A DNA stretch of 53,891 bases from NCBI RefSeq assembly GCF_012033735.1, contig NZ_JAAVJD010000010.1:1-53891 (forward strand). The letters run 5' to 3'. Numbering within the stretch: position 1 is the first letter of the stretch; every line of letters starts with the position of its first letter. This DNA is from Streptomyces lonarensis. Lineage in GTDB: Bacteria; Actinomycetota; Actinomycetes; Streptomycetales; Streptomycetaceae. Shown piece by piece: positions 8,746-16,319 of the stretch. The notes beneath the pieces are model-generated. The model was not told the DNA's origin. It did no database searches and was given only the letters and a program-made list of their open reading frames with translations. The translations under genes and the position numbers were made by a program.

Positions 8746-10880
8746 CCACCCCGGCCGCCGCGGCCCCTGGTACGTCCGCTGCTGCCGGTGGCGCCGATGT
8801 CGGTGGTGCCGCGTCCGTCGGCCGCGCCACCGCCACCGCCACCGACGCGCCGACCCCACCGGCTCCGCAACCCCCGTCCGATTCCGGCCCGGTCTACGAC
8901 GCCGTCCTCGTCGGCGGCGGACCCCGGGCCGTCGCCGTCGTCGAACGCCTGGCCGCCCGCCGGGCCGACGCCGCACCGCCCGTCCGCGTCGCCGTCATCG
9001 ACGCGGTGGAGGTCGGCGCCGGGGCCACCTGGCGCACCGATCAGTCCCCGCTGCTGCTCAACAACACCTACAGCGCCCACACCACCATCCACGCCGACGC
9101 CTCGACCCGCATGTCCGGACCGGTCGTCCCCGGCCCCGACCTCATCACCTGGGCGCGCGACAGCGAACCACCGCCGGACCGCCCGGCGTGGGTGGCGCAG
9201 GAGGCGAGCGAGCTGCGGCCTTGGTCGTTCCCGACCAGACGCCTCCAAGGCGTCTACTACCGTGAGCAGTTGGCCCGTGCGGAGGCCACCGGCCGCGTCA
9301 CGGTGACCCGGGTCCTCGGCAGCGTCACCGACCTCTCCCCGACGCCCGACGGCCGTACCGTCCACCTCCGTGACGGCCGCAGCTACACCGGCCGCCGCGT
9401 CGTCCTCGCCCAGGGCATGGTCCAGGCGAAGCGCTCCCCGCGCGTCGCCGCCTTCGTGCGCGCGGCGGCCGACCACGACCTGGTGTACGTCGAGCCCGGC
9501 ATGCCCGCCGAACGCGACTGGGCGCGGGTCCCCGCCGGCGAGACCGTGCTGGTGGCGGGGCTCGGGGCCAACTTCTTCGACGTCGTCGCGCTGCTCACGG
9601 AGGGCCGCGGCGGCCGGTTCACCCCCGCCGGCGACGGGGACCGTCCCGCACGGCTGCGGTACCTGCCGAGCGGGCGCGAGCCCCGGCTGGTCGCCGGATC
9701 ACGCCGCGGCCTGCCCTACCGGGCCAAGGCCGACTACCCGGACGGGTTCCCGCCCCGGTACGAGCCGGCGCTCGCCATACCCGCGTGGTTCGCCGAGCGC
9801 GCCGCCGGCCGCGGGCAGGACTTCCGACGCGACGTGTGGCCGCAGCTGGCGCGGGAGTTCGCCTGGGCCCACCTCTCCACCCTGCTCGCCCACCACCCCG
9901 AGGCGCTCCGCCCGGGGGTCGGGGCCGACGACCTGCTGGCCGCGCTGCGCGGCGCCTTCGACGACGCGGCGATCGACGCGGTGATCGCCGACGCCCTCGC
10001 ACCGGCCCGGCCGTCCCCGGGCGCTGCCGGCCGTGCGACAGCCGCCACCACCGGCCACCCCGGCGCCCCGGCCGCCACTGTCACGTCGGACCCCAGCCGG
10101 TGGGCGCTCTCCGTCAGCCGCCTGGACCGCCCGTACCTCCCGGGGCCGGTGGACTCAGCGAGCTGGCACCAAGCGGTCCGCCACCACATCGACGCCGAAC
10201 TCGACTCCATCCACAACCCGTTGACGTCACCCCGCAACACCGTCAACCGCGCCATGGCCGCACTGCGCGGCCCGGTCCGGCGCCTGGCGACCGCAGGGTC
10301 GCTCGACGGGGCGTCCGTGGTCCGCGACGTCGACGGTTGGTTCAATCGGCTGGGTCTCGCCCTGGCCTCCGGCCCGCCGCCGCGCCGGACCGCCGAAGTG
10401 CTGGCGCTGATCGACGCCGGCGTGCTGGAACTCCTCGGCGAGGACACCGCGGTGACGGTGGAGGACGGCGCCTTCCTCGGCCGCTCCGCCGTCGCGCGCG
10501 ACCAGCCGGTCCGCGCCCGGGCGTTCGTCGAGACCCGCATGTCGAAGGGGATCGTCACCGACACCGACGACCCGCTGCTCGGCGCCCTACTGAGCACCGG
10601 CCGGGCCCGGCTCCACGCACGCCCCAGCGACCGCGGCCCCGCCGTGTCCACCGGGACGCTGGACGTCACCCCGGACGGCTTCCACCTCCTCGCCGCCGAC
10701 GGCACGCCGGACCCGGCCGTCATCGTGCTCGGCATCCCCGCCGAGGCCGTCCAACCTGGCTCCGCCATCGGCGCCACCCCCGGCGTCCCCTCCCCCCTCC
10801 TCGCCGGCGCCGACAACGCCGCAGCCCAGATCCTCACCGCCACCCGAACCCCCACCGCCCCAGCCCCCGCGCCCCGGTGA
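8742..10880 (+). CDS. FAD/NAD(P)-binding protein (NAD_binding_9 type)
   Basis: A 712-residue predicted flavoprotein. After about 45 low-complexity residues the dinucleotide-binding strand-turn-helix VYDAVLVGGGPRAVAVVERL appears, followed by NNTYSAHTT and a TRRLQGVYYREQ block typical of the HI0933/NAD_binding_9-like group of putative monooxygenases. A second glycine-rich turn, VLVAGLGANFFDVV, lies near 275. It is coupled to the ATPase by an ATGA overlap and is the last gene of the riboswitch operon. A cytosolic flavoenzyme in an importer operon would plausibly reduce or modify the imported ligand, for example to release a metal or an organosulfur moiety. That role is inferred. Its 712 residues are longer than usual because of Pro/Ala-rich ends and an insertion near 425-450. 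Confidence 0.75.
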   Translation: MTTPAAAAPGTSAAAGGADVGGAASVGRATATATDAPTPPAPQPPSDSGPVYDAVLVGGGPRAVAVVERLAARRADAAPPVRVAVIDAVEVGAGATWRTDQSPLLLNNTYSAHTTIHADASTRMSGPVVPGPDLITWARDSEPPPDRPAWVAQEASELRPWSFPTRRLQGVYYREQLARAEATGRVTVTRVLGSVTDLSPTPDGRTVHLRDGRSYTGRRVVLAQGMVQAKRSPRVAAFVRAAADHDLVYVEPGMPAERDWARVPAGETVLVAGLGANFFDVVALLTEGRGGRFTPAGDGDRPARLRYLPSGREPRLVAGSRRGLPYRAKADYPDGFPPRYEPALAIPAWFAERAAGRGQDFRRDVWPQLAREFAWAHLSTLLAHHPEALRPGVGADDLLAALRGAFDDAAIDAVIADALAPARPSPGAAGRATAATTGHPGAPAATVTSDPSRWALSVSRLDRPYLPGPVDSASWHQAVRHHIDAELDSIHNPLTSPRNTVNRAMAALRGPVRRLATAGSLDGASVVRDVDGWFNRLGLALASGPPPRRTAEVLALIDAGVLELLGEDTAVTVEDGAFLGRSAVARDQPVRARAFVETRMSKGIVTDTDDPLLGALLSTGRARLHARPSDRGPAVSTGTLDVTPDGFHLLAADGTPDPAVIVLGIPAEAVQPGSAIGATPGVPSPLLAGADNAAAQILTATRTPTAPAPAPR

Positions 10881-11136
10881 CACCGGTCGAACCGGCGCCT
10901 CTACCGGCTCGGCTCCCCGGCGGCCCACGACCGCCTCGACCACGCACTCACAACCGGCCGCACCCAAGATCGGCAGCGGTCGCCAGAGGGCTGACGACGG
11001 CTGCCCAGCCGGCGCCCAGAAACGTACTGCCGAGGCAGATCCACCGAAGCCGTGCCGACAACGTCTTTGGACGAGTCGCCCACCTTCGCAGCACCCATCC
11101 ACCTGGCGGGGACCAGCACCTGCTGTGGGGAGCACA
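10881..11136. other. Boundary between operon and toxin-immunity array, no gene seen
   Basis: About 256 bp without a convincing gene on either strand. Base composition drops here from above 72% GC to a lower value, so this is probably the edge of the acquired segment. I see no tRNA or clear direct repeat to mark an attachment site. Confidence 0.4.
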
Positions 11137-11343
11137 TCACAGCGGCTGGCTCCTGCCGTTGAGAGGCAGATCCGGCAGGCTGAGCAAGAGAGCCCTCACC
11201 TCGTCCTTGGTCGCCCCAACGCGCGTCTGAAAGTCGCGATCATCGCCCGTCTCAAGCGCCTCCATCATCAGCGATGCGACCAGGAAGAACTCCGCTCTGG
11301 GCATCGTGACGACGACTCGCTCCCCACAGTCCACCACATGCAT
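11137..11343 (-). CDS. Small hypothetical protein, probable immunity-type gene
   Basis: A 68-residue acidic protein beginning MHVVDCGERVVVTMPRAEFF and continuing with helical segments that include DFQTRVGATKDEVRALL. Small proteins of this pattern are frequent downstream of polymorphic toxins in actinobacteria, but I cannot name a family. It is the last gene of the minus-strand array and has no recognisable toxin next to it; a transposase remnant lies about 220 bp upstream of its start. Function is inferred only from context. Confidence 0.55.
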   Translation of the reverse strand: MHVVDCGERVVVTMPRAEFFLVASLMMEALETGDDRDFQTRVGATKDEVRALLLSLPDLPLNGRSQPL

Positions 11344-11559
11344 TCAATTACCCCTCTCATTCACGAACCGGCCCTTTGGCGAAGTACGGGCAACCGCACT
11401 GAGGTACAAGACATGCTTACTGCCGCAGTCGCCGTGGCCGGCTCGAACCGCCCCTGAATCACATTCCGTCTGCCATGGGCCGCTCCGGCCAATCTCGGAC
11501 TCTACGGCAAACTCAACCACGGCAGCCGGCGCGGGTGGCCTCCGTCGGGCGGAGAGCCT

Positions 11560-11755
11560 GACGACCTGTGCTGGGTCTTCGCCACCGGCGAGCCGGCGCC
11601 TGGGCGACGCCGCCGCAGATGCGCGCGAGGAAGCGCACGGTGGAGCTGGACACATCAACACCGAGGGGCAGGCATGTGAAGCCTCTGGTGGGGCTAGGGA
11701 ATCTTGGTAGCGAAGCCGTCTACCAGGGAATTCACCACGTTGTGAGCCCAACCGC
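11560..11755 (-). pseudogene. Remnant of IS transposase left end (same IS type as at 20838)
   Basis: Read on the minus strand, 11755 to about 11670 matches the leader of the intact IS at 20870-20950: acaacgtggtgaa, ccctggtagacgg, accaagattccct and accagaggcttcacatg. The ATG that follows opens the transposase N-terminus, but a frameshift and stop lie within a few codons. Homology resumes as LGVDVSSSTVRFL and RRWRRPSTG, against LDVSSSALRLL and TRWRRLNTG in the intact protein. It ends near 11560. This is an old decayed copy, in opposite orientation to the intact element. Confidence 0.75.
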
Positions 11756-11866
11756 CCAGTCCACCGAGCGGGATTGGACGAGGCTCAGCACCAGAACGGC
11801 AAGGCTCCCACCGAACCATCTCGGTGAGGTCCGCTTCGTCCACTGGCGTGGCCGTTGGCGTTGCCA

Positions 11867-12211
11867 TCAGAGGCAACCTTCTCCTTCAGTGTGAGTTCTC
11901 ACCCACTCCTCAACAAGACAGGTAGCCAGCCAATGTCCGCGCATCAGAGCCATATGCTCGGCTGAAATTCCAGTTCCGCCACCCGAGCGGCGCCTCGGAT
12001 CTGCCCCACGCGCTAGCAGATATGCCGTCACGTCGACATGAAGTGGTTCTCCGCTTTGCTCATGCCCATCAATTTCGACGTCAATTGCGTGATGCAGCAG
12101 GGTGAGCCCATTCCGTTCCTGGTGGATATCAGCTCCTCCGTCCAAGAGGTCGCGCAGAAGCCGAAGATCCTCCATCTCCACGGCATGATGGGCAGCATAC
12201 ATTTCAACCAT
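11867..12211 (-). CDS. Ankyrin-repeat immunity-like protein
   Basis: A 114-residue protein with two to three ankyrin-type repeats: YAAHHAVEMEDLRLLRDLLD, GADIHQERNGLTLLHHAID and VTAYLLARGADPRRRSGG. Short ankyrin proteins are a known class of immunity protein in polymorphic toxin loci, where they bind and block the cognate toxin. The start could be the Met at 12211 or the one three codons later; neither has a strong ribosome binding site. No toxin tip is recognisable beside it, so it would be an orphan immunity gene. It lies downstream of the Imm1 gene in the same direction. Confidence 0.65.
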   Translation of the reverse strand: MVEMYAAHHAVEMEDLRLLRDLLDGGADIHQERNGLTLLHHAIDVEIDGHEQSGEPLHVDVTAYLLARGADPRRRSGGGTGISAEHMALMRGHWLATCLVEEWVRTHTEGEGCL

Positions 12212-12223
12212 CAGGAGACCTAA

Positions 12224-12439
12224 CCACTAGTCGCTTTCACGTTACGGCTCCCTGGAGCTCTGCATCGCTGGCCCCCGCGCGCAAGACGGAAGAATCTTTC
12301 CGATCAACAGATACCGCCGGAGCCACAATGTTCCACCTCGGCCCGACATGACCCGAGCCACGGAGATCGGAAGCAAGTTCCTCTGTCTATGCCTGCCTTT
12401 TCTGCTAGTTGCTCGTCCGGGCACGGTGCGACTCAACTG
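12224..12439. other. Intergenic in array, no gene supported
   Basis: About 216 bp between the ankyrin gene and the first Imm1 gene. A 64-codon minus-strand frame is present but has no recognisable motif or ribosome binding site. From about 12430 the sequence becomes the duplicated block shared with 19975-20837. Confidence 0.35.
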
Positions 12440-13303
12440 TCAGAGGCTGTCCCATTCGATTTCCGGATCCTCGACGACCTCGACCATAGGCGGCCGGTCG
12501 AGGCGCTGCCCGTTCATGTGACCGACAACCCAGCTGATGCACTCAGGTCGATTCCCCGAACGCAGTCGACAGAATTCCTCCACCGCAGCCTGGATTCGGG
12601 ATACCGGCAGAGCACTGGCCGAGTCATGGAAGAGCGGATACCCAGGATCCGACACAACGCGCGGATCGAAAGCAAGAGGCTCGGGATTATCGGAAATCCA
12701 AACAGATTCATAAACCCTTCCCTTGCTATGGAATTCATCATCGACGAACCAGATTAGAGCCCCATAGCCATGGCGTCGATTGATCGCCACGCGCAGATTG
12801 CTCGCCGCCACCGGGTCGGTTTCGCAATGCCGTCGATCAGCAATACAGAACCAGGCATCTTCGCCGGGGCAGTAGGAGCCCTCAGCTTCCTCTTCCCCTT
12901 GCAATCCCTCAATGACTTCGGCGACGACCCGTGACGTCTCGACCGGACTCTCGGCGTAGCGCCACTCACCCTTGAAGAATACACTCAGAAACACGGCCCC
13001 TAATTTCCTGATCATCGCCGCCCCGGCCGTGGTACGAGACGCTACGCATGCTACCCGCGGCCTCTGGGCCAGACTGTCGTGCTCGAACCTTGGGGAAGGG
13101 TCGTCGGAACCGCTGACGAGCACGAAACCCTTCCCGTACACGGTCCGCCAGAATGGTTGATTAAGACATCGAGTAATGTTACGCCAGCTTGTCTAATAAG
13201 CCAACCAACCTCGGTCTCCACGTGAGTGATTGATACATGGGCCCACTCGCCGGCTTCGATATGTCCGGTGAATTCATGAGGAACTGAGCTGACCCCACTG
13301 CCT
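12430..13303. repeat. Long direct duplication, copy 1 (Imm1 plus DddA-like tip)
   Basis: This block of about 870 bp is repeated at about 19970-20839 with only scattered substitutions. It covers the whole Imm1 gene and the deaminase tip. Homology begins near gactgtcccactc/gctgtcccattc before the Imm1 stop and ends at ctgaccccactg; in copy 2 that point is exactly where the IS begins. Confidence 0.8.
12440..13015 (-). CDS. Imm1-family immunity protein, copy 1
   Basis: A 191-residue protein starting at MIRKLGAVFLSVFFKGEW, with features of the Imm1 family: EGSYCPGEDAWFCIADR, a central GALIWFVDDEF, and an acidic C-terminus VEVVEDPEIEWDSL. Imm1 proteins are known as neighbours of deaminase-fold toxins, especially the SCP1.201/DddA-like group. 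That is exactly what lies 36 bp upstream here. The frame extends upstream to 13141, but those residues are just the toxin tip read in another frame, so ATG 13015 is preferred. A second copy at 19975-20553 is nearly identical. Predicted cytosolic; it would neutralise the adjacent deaminase. Confidence 0.8.
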   Translation of the reverse strand: MIRKLGAVFLSVFFKGEWRYAESPVETSRVVAEVIEGLQGEEEAEGSYCPGEDAWFCIADRRHCETDPVAASNLRVAINRRHGYGALIWFVDDEFHSKGRVYESVWISDNPEPLAFDPRVVSDPGYPLFHDSASALPVSRIQAAVEEFCRLRSGNRPECISWVVGHMNGQRLDRPPMVEVVEDPEIEWDSL

Positions 13304-13332
13304 GGCGGGTGTGCGGTTGAAAGGGGGCGGCG
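13051..13332 (-). pseudogene. Orphan DddA-like (SCP1.201-type) deaminase toxin tip, motifs intact
   Basis: The minus-strand frame from a stop at 13333 to TAG at 13051 encodes about 93 residues with no credible start codon. It reads PHEFTGHIEAGEWAHVSI, then THVETEVGWLIRQAGVTLLD, then VLINHSGGPCTGRVSCSSAV, then PTTLPQGSSTTVWPRGRG. HVE near 13220 supplies the zinc-binding His and catalytic Glu. PC and the Cys six residues later supply the zinc cysteines. INxxGPC and LPQGS fit the SCP1.201/DddA family of cytosine deaminase toxins. It is a displaced CT domain lacking Rhs and Hint parts, followed at 36 bp by Imm1. It would be active only after recombination onto a carrier. The family call is from motifs; activity is unproven. 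Confidence 0.72.
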
Positions 13333-13397
13333 TCAGCCCCCTCTGGCCCGGACGCGGGAGCCGTCACGAAGCCGATGCAGCCTACGCGCGGGTGGCC

Positions 13398-13640
13398 TTA
13401 CGCCTCATCCGGCTGCCCTTCGGTAATGCGGCGAGCCGCGTAATCTACAACTTCACTCCACGCGGCCAAATCCTCGAACTTGAATTCTTCCAGGAGAGCC
13501 TGCCTGATTTCGCCGACCGGGCGCCCCTTATGGTCCTCGCGGACCCTCCCGAAAGCGCATTCAAATTTACGTAAATGCTTTTGAATGCGAGGCAATATTC
13601 TTGTCGTACTCTGCGGGATCGACCATGTGAACTTCACCAC
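13398..13640 (-). CDS. Small hypothetical protein, 5' end probably frameshifted
   Basis: The C-terminal part ECAFGRVREDHKGRPVGEI to RRITEGQPDEA looks like a real small Streptomyces protein. Its annotated GTG start at 13640 reads through residues of a different character. One frame over, MVDPAEYDKNIASHSKAF (ATG at 13624) reads far more naturally and stops at TAA just where the second frame picks up with RKFECAFG. One extra base in gcatttacgtaaattt would explain this. The same alternative frame is open further upstream (ETYEYRVALKAIGGEV) to a stop near 13710. I suspect a frameshifted immunity-type gene of 80-100 residues. The family is unknown. Confidence 0.4.
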   Translation of the reverse strand: MVKFTWSIPQSTTRILPRIQKHLRKFECAFGRVREDHKGRPVGEIRQALLEEFKFEDLAAWSEVVDYAARRITEGQPDEA

Positions 13641-13856
13641 CTATCGCTTTCAGAGCCACACGGTACTCATAGGTCTCTGCGATGGCCCTGCCGCTGATGC
13701 GACAGGGCTCCTAGGCCGAATGCCAGCCACTTAGGGCAGGTCAGGTTTTCTGAGAGCGATCCGGCAGTCGAGATCCTCGCGGATGCCGGCTCCTGGGGCC
13801 TGAGACTCATACAGGTGAGCGCGACATGACGCCGCCACGCCGCAGGTTCATGTAAC
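13641..13856. other. Intergenic in array; upstream part of frameshifted gene
   Basis: On the minus strand, 13710-13641 is open in the frame that continues into MVDPAEYDKN of the preceding entry. A short inverted repeat, gccctg...cagggc, lies at 13685-13710. Nothing else is recognisable. Confidence 0.3.
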
Positions 13857-14288
13857 TCAGCGTGGCAGCTGAGACAACATACGCGCGAGGCTGTCCGAGA
13901 ACTCAGACATATGCGATTCAGCGCTATATCTCACGGTGCAGGCGGCAGAGACCAGCTCCAGTGGCGAATAATCACAGCTCGAAAACATCCTCGCACACAT
14001 CCCTAGAGGGACTACGAAATCTGCTTGCGCACCATCCGATAGCGAATCGAGCATGGCGTCTTCCCCTGCGAGAACCAACTCCACGATCGAACTCAACACT
14101 CCCACCACCCTTGGAGCATCTACTCCATGGGCGAGCTCAATCATGTCTTCGTACTCGGCAAACCCGAATCGATTGACCTGGAGGTGCTCTCTGGCCACAT
14201 CAACCACCTTCGAAACTGATTCCCTGATGCCGCAGCCTGGGCTGACAGACCAACGCACATGCACTGGCAGGCGTGCCGTGCGCGCCAC
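13857..14288 (-). CDS. Hypothetical protein, probable immunity-type gene
   Basis: A protein of up to 143 residues from GTG 14288; a GTG eight codons later is an alternative start. Its core is helical and acidic: VDVAREHLQVNRFGFAEYED, then VVGVLSSIVELVLAGEDAML, then DSLSDGAQADFVVPLGM. It ends in SEFSDSLARMLSQLPR. I cannot assign a family. Size, charge, strand and neighbours match the other immunity candidates of the array. Its toxin is missing; a transposase remnant lies directly upstream. Confidence 0.5.
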   Translation of the reverse strand: MARTARLPVHVRWSVSPGCGIRESVSKVVDVAREHLQVNRFGFAEYEDMIELAHGVDAPRVVGVLSSIVELVLAGEDAMLDSLSDGAQADFVVPLGMCARMFSSCDYSPLELVSAACTVRYSAESHMSEFSDSLARMLSQLPR

Positions 14289-14386
14289 CGGGCGGCGAAT
14301 TCAATCCCCGCACCTTTACCCCACTTTGAACGATCCCCCCTCGGATCCCGGCTGCACCCTCGGCCGCCCTCGGCCGCCTCCGCCTG

Positions 14387-14600
14387 GATAAGGCACATCG
14401 TTTCAGCATATCCCGCATGGTAGCGACCCCCTCCGCACCAAAACCCTCACGACCAGGGCCAGGACGACCCACCGGATCGAAGAACAAGCACCGCGCCAGA
14501 CGTCACCACGTCGAAAAGACAGCCAAACGCGCTAAAACGATCAAAACTACCAAACCCGCTCAGGGTAAACGCCAAGCTCAGTTTCGACCAATGAGCCGCC
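14387..14600 (+). pseudogene. C-terminal remnant of a transposase (NF041680-like)
   Basis: On the plus strand the frame through ATG 14417 reads RFSISRMVATPSAPKPS, then RPGPGRPTGSKNKHRARRHH and VEKTAKRAKTIKTT. The GPGRP-GS-NK/R-RAPRHxVxKT-KRA pattern is, from memory, the basic C-terminal tail of a Streptomyces putative transposase family. No catalytic domain is left and there is no start of its own. It is read in the opposite direction to the surrounding immunity genes and marks an old insertion that was later deleted. Confidence 0.5.
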
Positions 14601-14648
14601 TCCAGCGTCGAAATGACTCACCCTCAAACAGCCCCAGGCGCGCAGCAC

Positions 14649-15149
14649 CTACGAACGATCACCGTGCAGCTGGGCAATTACATCCGCAGCGAGCTCCGCT
14701 GAAGCGTGATCGACTCCCACCGTCGCAGTTCCGTTCAGCCGTGCGGACATGTAATCAGAGGCAGCAGAGACTGCCTCTACAGAAGCCACAGGGACAAGCC
14801 ACCTGAGCCACTCGCAGACCATGCGCATTCGAAACTCTCTAAGAGTTGCCACGCGCCCCAAAGGATCGAATTCCGAAGCCAGCTTGATGAGCTTGAACGA
14901 CGCAGCAAGCCGACCATGCGGCTGATCATAAGACGAAAGAATCAGTCCAAGTTCATCAGATTTACCGAGATGGACATCATCTGCTACTACGCACGAAGGC
15001 AACAGATAGCCGTCTACGCTTGTCAGGGCTCGCTCTTCACTTCCAGAATCAATTACTACCCCGACACGGGAAGCAGCGCCGGGGCCATCGACAGCGACTC
15101 GGATTCGATGTACGCCAGCGCTCCCAATATTCTGCACGACACGTGACAT
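14649..15149 (-). CDS. Hypothetical protein, probable immunity-type gene
   Basis: About 166 residues from MSRVVQNIGSAGVHRIRV to ELAADVIAQLHGDRS. The frame is open up to 15206, but codons before 15149 are antisense to a transposase fragment that begins at exactly 15150, so the start at 15149 is preferred. The protein has a beta-rich first half (VGVVIDSGSEERALTSVDGY) and a helical second half (EFRMRMVCEWLRWLVPVASV). No family is recognised. Position in the array suggests immunity. Its upstream region has been replaced by the IS fragment, so its native promoter or toxin may be gone. Confidence 0.5.
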   Translation of the reverse strand: MSRVVQNIGSAGVHRIRVAVDGPGAASRVGVVIDSGSEERALTSVDGYLLPSCVVADDVHLGKSDELGLILSSYDQPHGRLAASFKLIKLASEFDPLGRVATLREFRMRMVCEWLRWLVPVASVEAVSAASDYMSARLNGTATVGVDHASAELAADVIAQLHGDRS

Positions 15150-15275
15150 CCCGAGCTCTTCGGCTACCGACGGCTCACCGTCCGATACGAGCGAAAGGGC
15201 TCCCACTTCCTCGCCTTCCTCGGCCTGGCCGCCACGCTGACCTGCTACAAGAAACTCACGAAACTCACCACGTGA
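15150..15275 (+). pseudogene. C-terminal remnant of an IS5-family transposase
   Basis: Plus-strand codons 15150-15275 read PELFGYRRLTVRYERKGSHF then LAFLGLAATLTCYKKLTKLTT and stop. The YRRLTVRYER...FLGLAA...CYKKL pattern is the C-terminus of IS5-family transposases, including the last catalytic region. Nothing upstream continues it, so only about 42 codons survive. It abuts the start of the neighbouring minus-strand gene. Confidence 0.65.
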
Positions 15276-15288
15276 GACAACTTCTAAA

Positions 15289-15678
15289 TCACTTCATCGA
15301 GCTCCCTATTCCATGAACAGCCGCACAGATTGCCCACCCGACAGCCTGGACATTCTCGCTGTAGAAGCCGTACCTGTTGTGAAACGCCTCTTCCGACGCA
15401 CGATTCAAGAAGGCGAAAGCCAGGGCCCCATACAACGCCCGAAGGTCGGAGTGACTCAGCGCAACCTCAACGTTCGAGCGCGTACTGAAGTCCACTTCTC
15501 GCTCCCTAAGTTCGAGAAGTCCCTCCGACGCATCACCCGCCACGACAGCCACTACTTCCGAAGAGTGACTGCCGCCATAGAGATCCACAAGCACCCTTCT
15601 GACCAGTTCGAATTGGGCCGGAGTGAAGCTGAGTACGTAACTTTCACCCGAACGCCTGAGGCGAACTCTCCTATACAT
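15289..15678 (-). CDS. Hypothetical protein, probable immunity-type gene
   Basis: A 129-residue protein, MYRRVRLRRSGESYVLSF to AVHGIGSSMK. It contains SFTPAQFELVRRVLVDLYGG and a conserved-looking FSTRSNVEVALSHSDLRALY. A very short frame upstream (ending LNEFNSIFNKLR, TGA near 15690) runs up to its start and may be a fragment of another cassette. No family is recognised. It has the size and context of the other immunity candidates and no recognisable toxin beside it. Confidence 0.5.
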   Translation of the reverse strand: MYRRVRLRRSGESYVLSFTPAQFELVRRVLVDLYGGSHSSEVVAVVAGDASEGLLELREREVDFSTRSNVEVALSHSDLRALYGALAFAFLNRASEEAFHNRYGFYSENVQAVGWAICAAVHGIGSSMK

Positions 15679-15989
15679 ACGGCCTCACCTCAGCTTATTG
15701 AAGATGCTATTGAACTCGTTCAACGACTGATGATAAGCGTGAACCATCGAGGAATTTTGAACGACCGTCACACCTCTACCCCATGAATCCACTCTACTCC
15801 TCGTCGCGTCTGGCAGTTGTTCCTGGCTTCCTTCGGTCGACATGAGTCATGCCCAAGTCGCGCCGACGAGCCAAGTACCTAGCCAATTCGTCCGTGTTGC
15901 CGTCAATTCCCTCACAGCTTCCTGAACCCCCCTCGGGACCCTTTCGACGGGGGTTCAGATTTGCGCTAAGAACTTGCACCCAAAGTCAC
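15679..15989. other. Gap with a hairpin and short unassigned frames
   Basis: About 311 bp. It contains a hairpin (next entry), a 61-codon minus frame at 15794-15979 without recognisable motifs, and a 28-codon frame ending near 15690. These may be debris of earlier cassettes; none is strong enough to call a gene. Confidence 0.35.
15922..15958 (-). terminator. Hairpin downstream of the S1-like immunity gene
   Basis: A perfect 10-bp inverted repeat, ctgaaccccc and gggggttcag, with a 17-base loop. It lies 32 bp after the stop of the minus-strand gene at 15990, so it probably terminates that cassette. Confidence 0.55.
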
Positions 15990-16244
15990 TTATGTTCGCT
16001 TGCGCGCATTGCAAGCGAGCTGAATGTCCTTATCGAGCAAGCTACCTCTAAACGGGTTGCGGACATCATCAAGAACCACAACGAGCAGAGTTGTGCCGCT
16101 CACTGGCAGTTCCTCCCGAGCTAGCCATGACGGAATCTTAAGGTTGTCGATAAACCCCTCCACTCCATCCCGAGTGGTCACGTTGACCCCCCATGCCGTA
16201 GTCGCAGACACGACCACTTCCAGCTCTTCGTCAACCCGTACCAT
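15990..16244 (-). CDS. S1-like small protein, immunity candidate for the adjacent CT
   Basis: An 84-residue protein from an ATG preceded by ggaaggggcg. It reads MVRVDEELEVVVSATTAWGV, then NVTTRDGVEGFIDNLKIPSW, then LLVVVLDDVRNPFRGSLLD. The pattern of GV.V...DGVEGFID and VVLDD.R.PFR.S resembles an S1/OB-type beta barrel. It lies 75 bp downstream of a Hint-fused toxin tip on the same strand, so it is the likely cognate immunity gene. The longer frame to 16304 lacks a ribosome binding site. Confidence 0.6.
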   Translation of the reverse strand: MVRVDEELEVVVSATTAWGVNVTTRDGVEGFIDNLKIPSWLAREELPVSGTTLLVVVLDDVRNPFRGSLLDKDIQLACNARKRT

Positions 16245-16319
16245 GCCGTCGCCCCTTCCCGGGCTCCCACACCCTACGGAGCGTAAGCTCGTTAAATCGA
16301 TCAAGTCGCCCTACTGGGA

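Noticed and set aside
15794..15979. A 61-codon minus-strand frame with DELARYLARRRDLG
   Set aside because: No start signal, family or conserved motif can be supported, and it overlaps a hairpin. It may be cassette debris but is not called as a gene.
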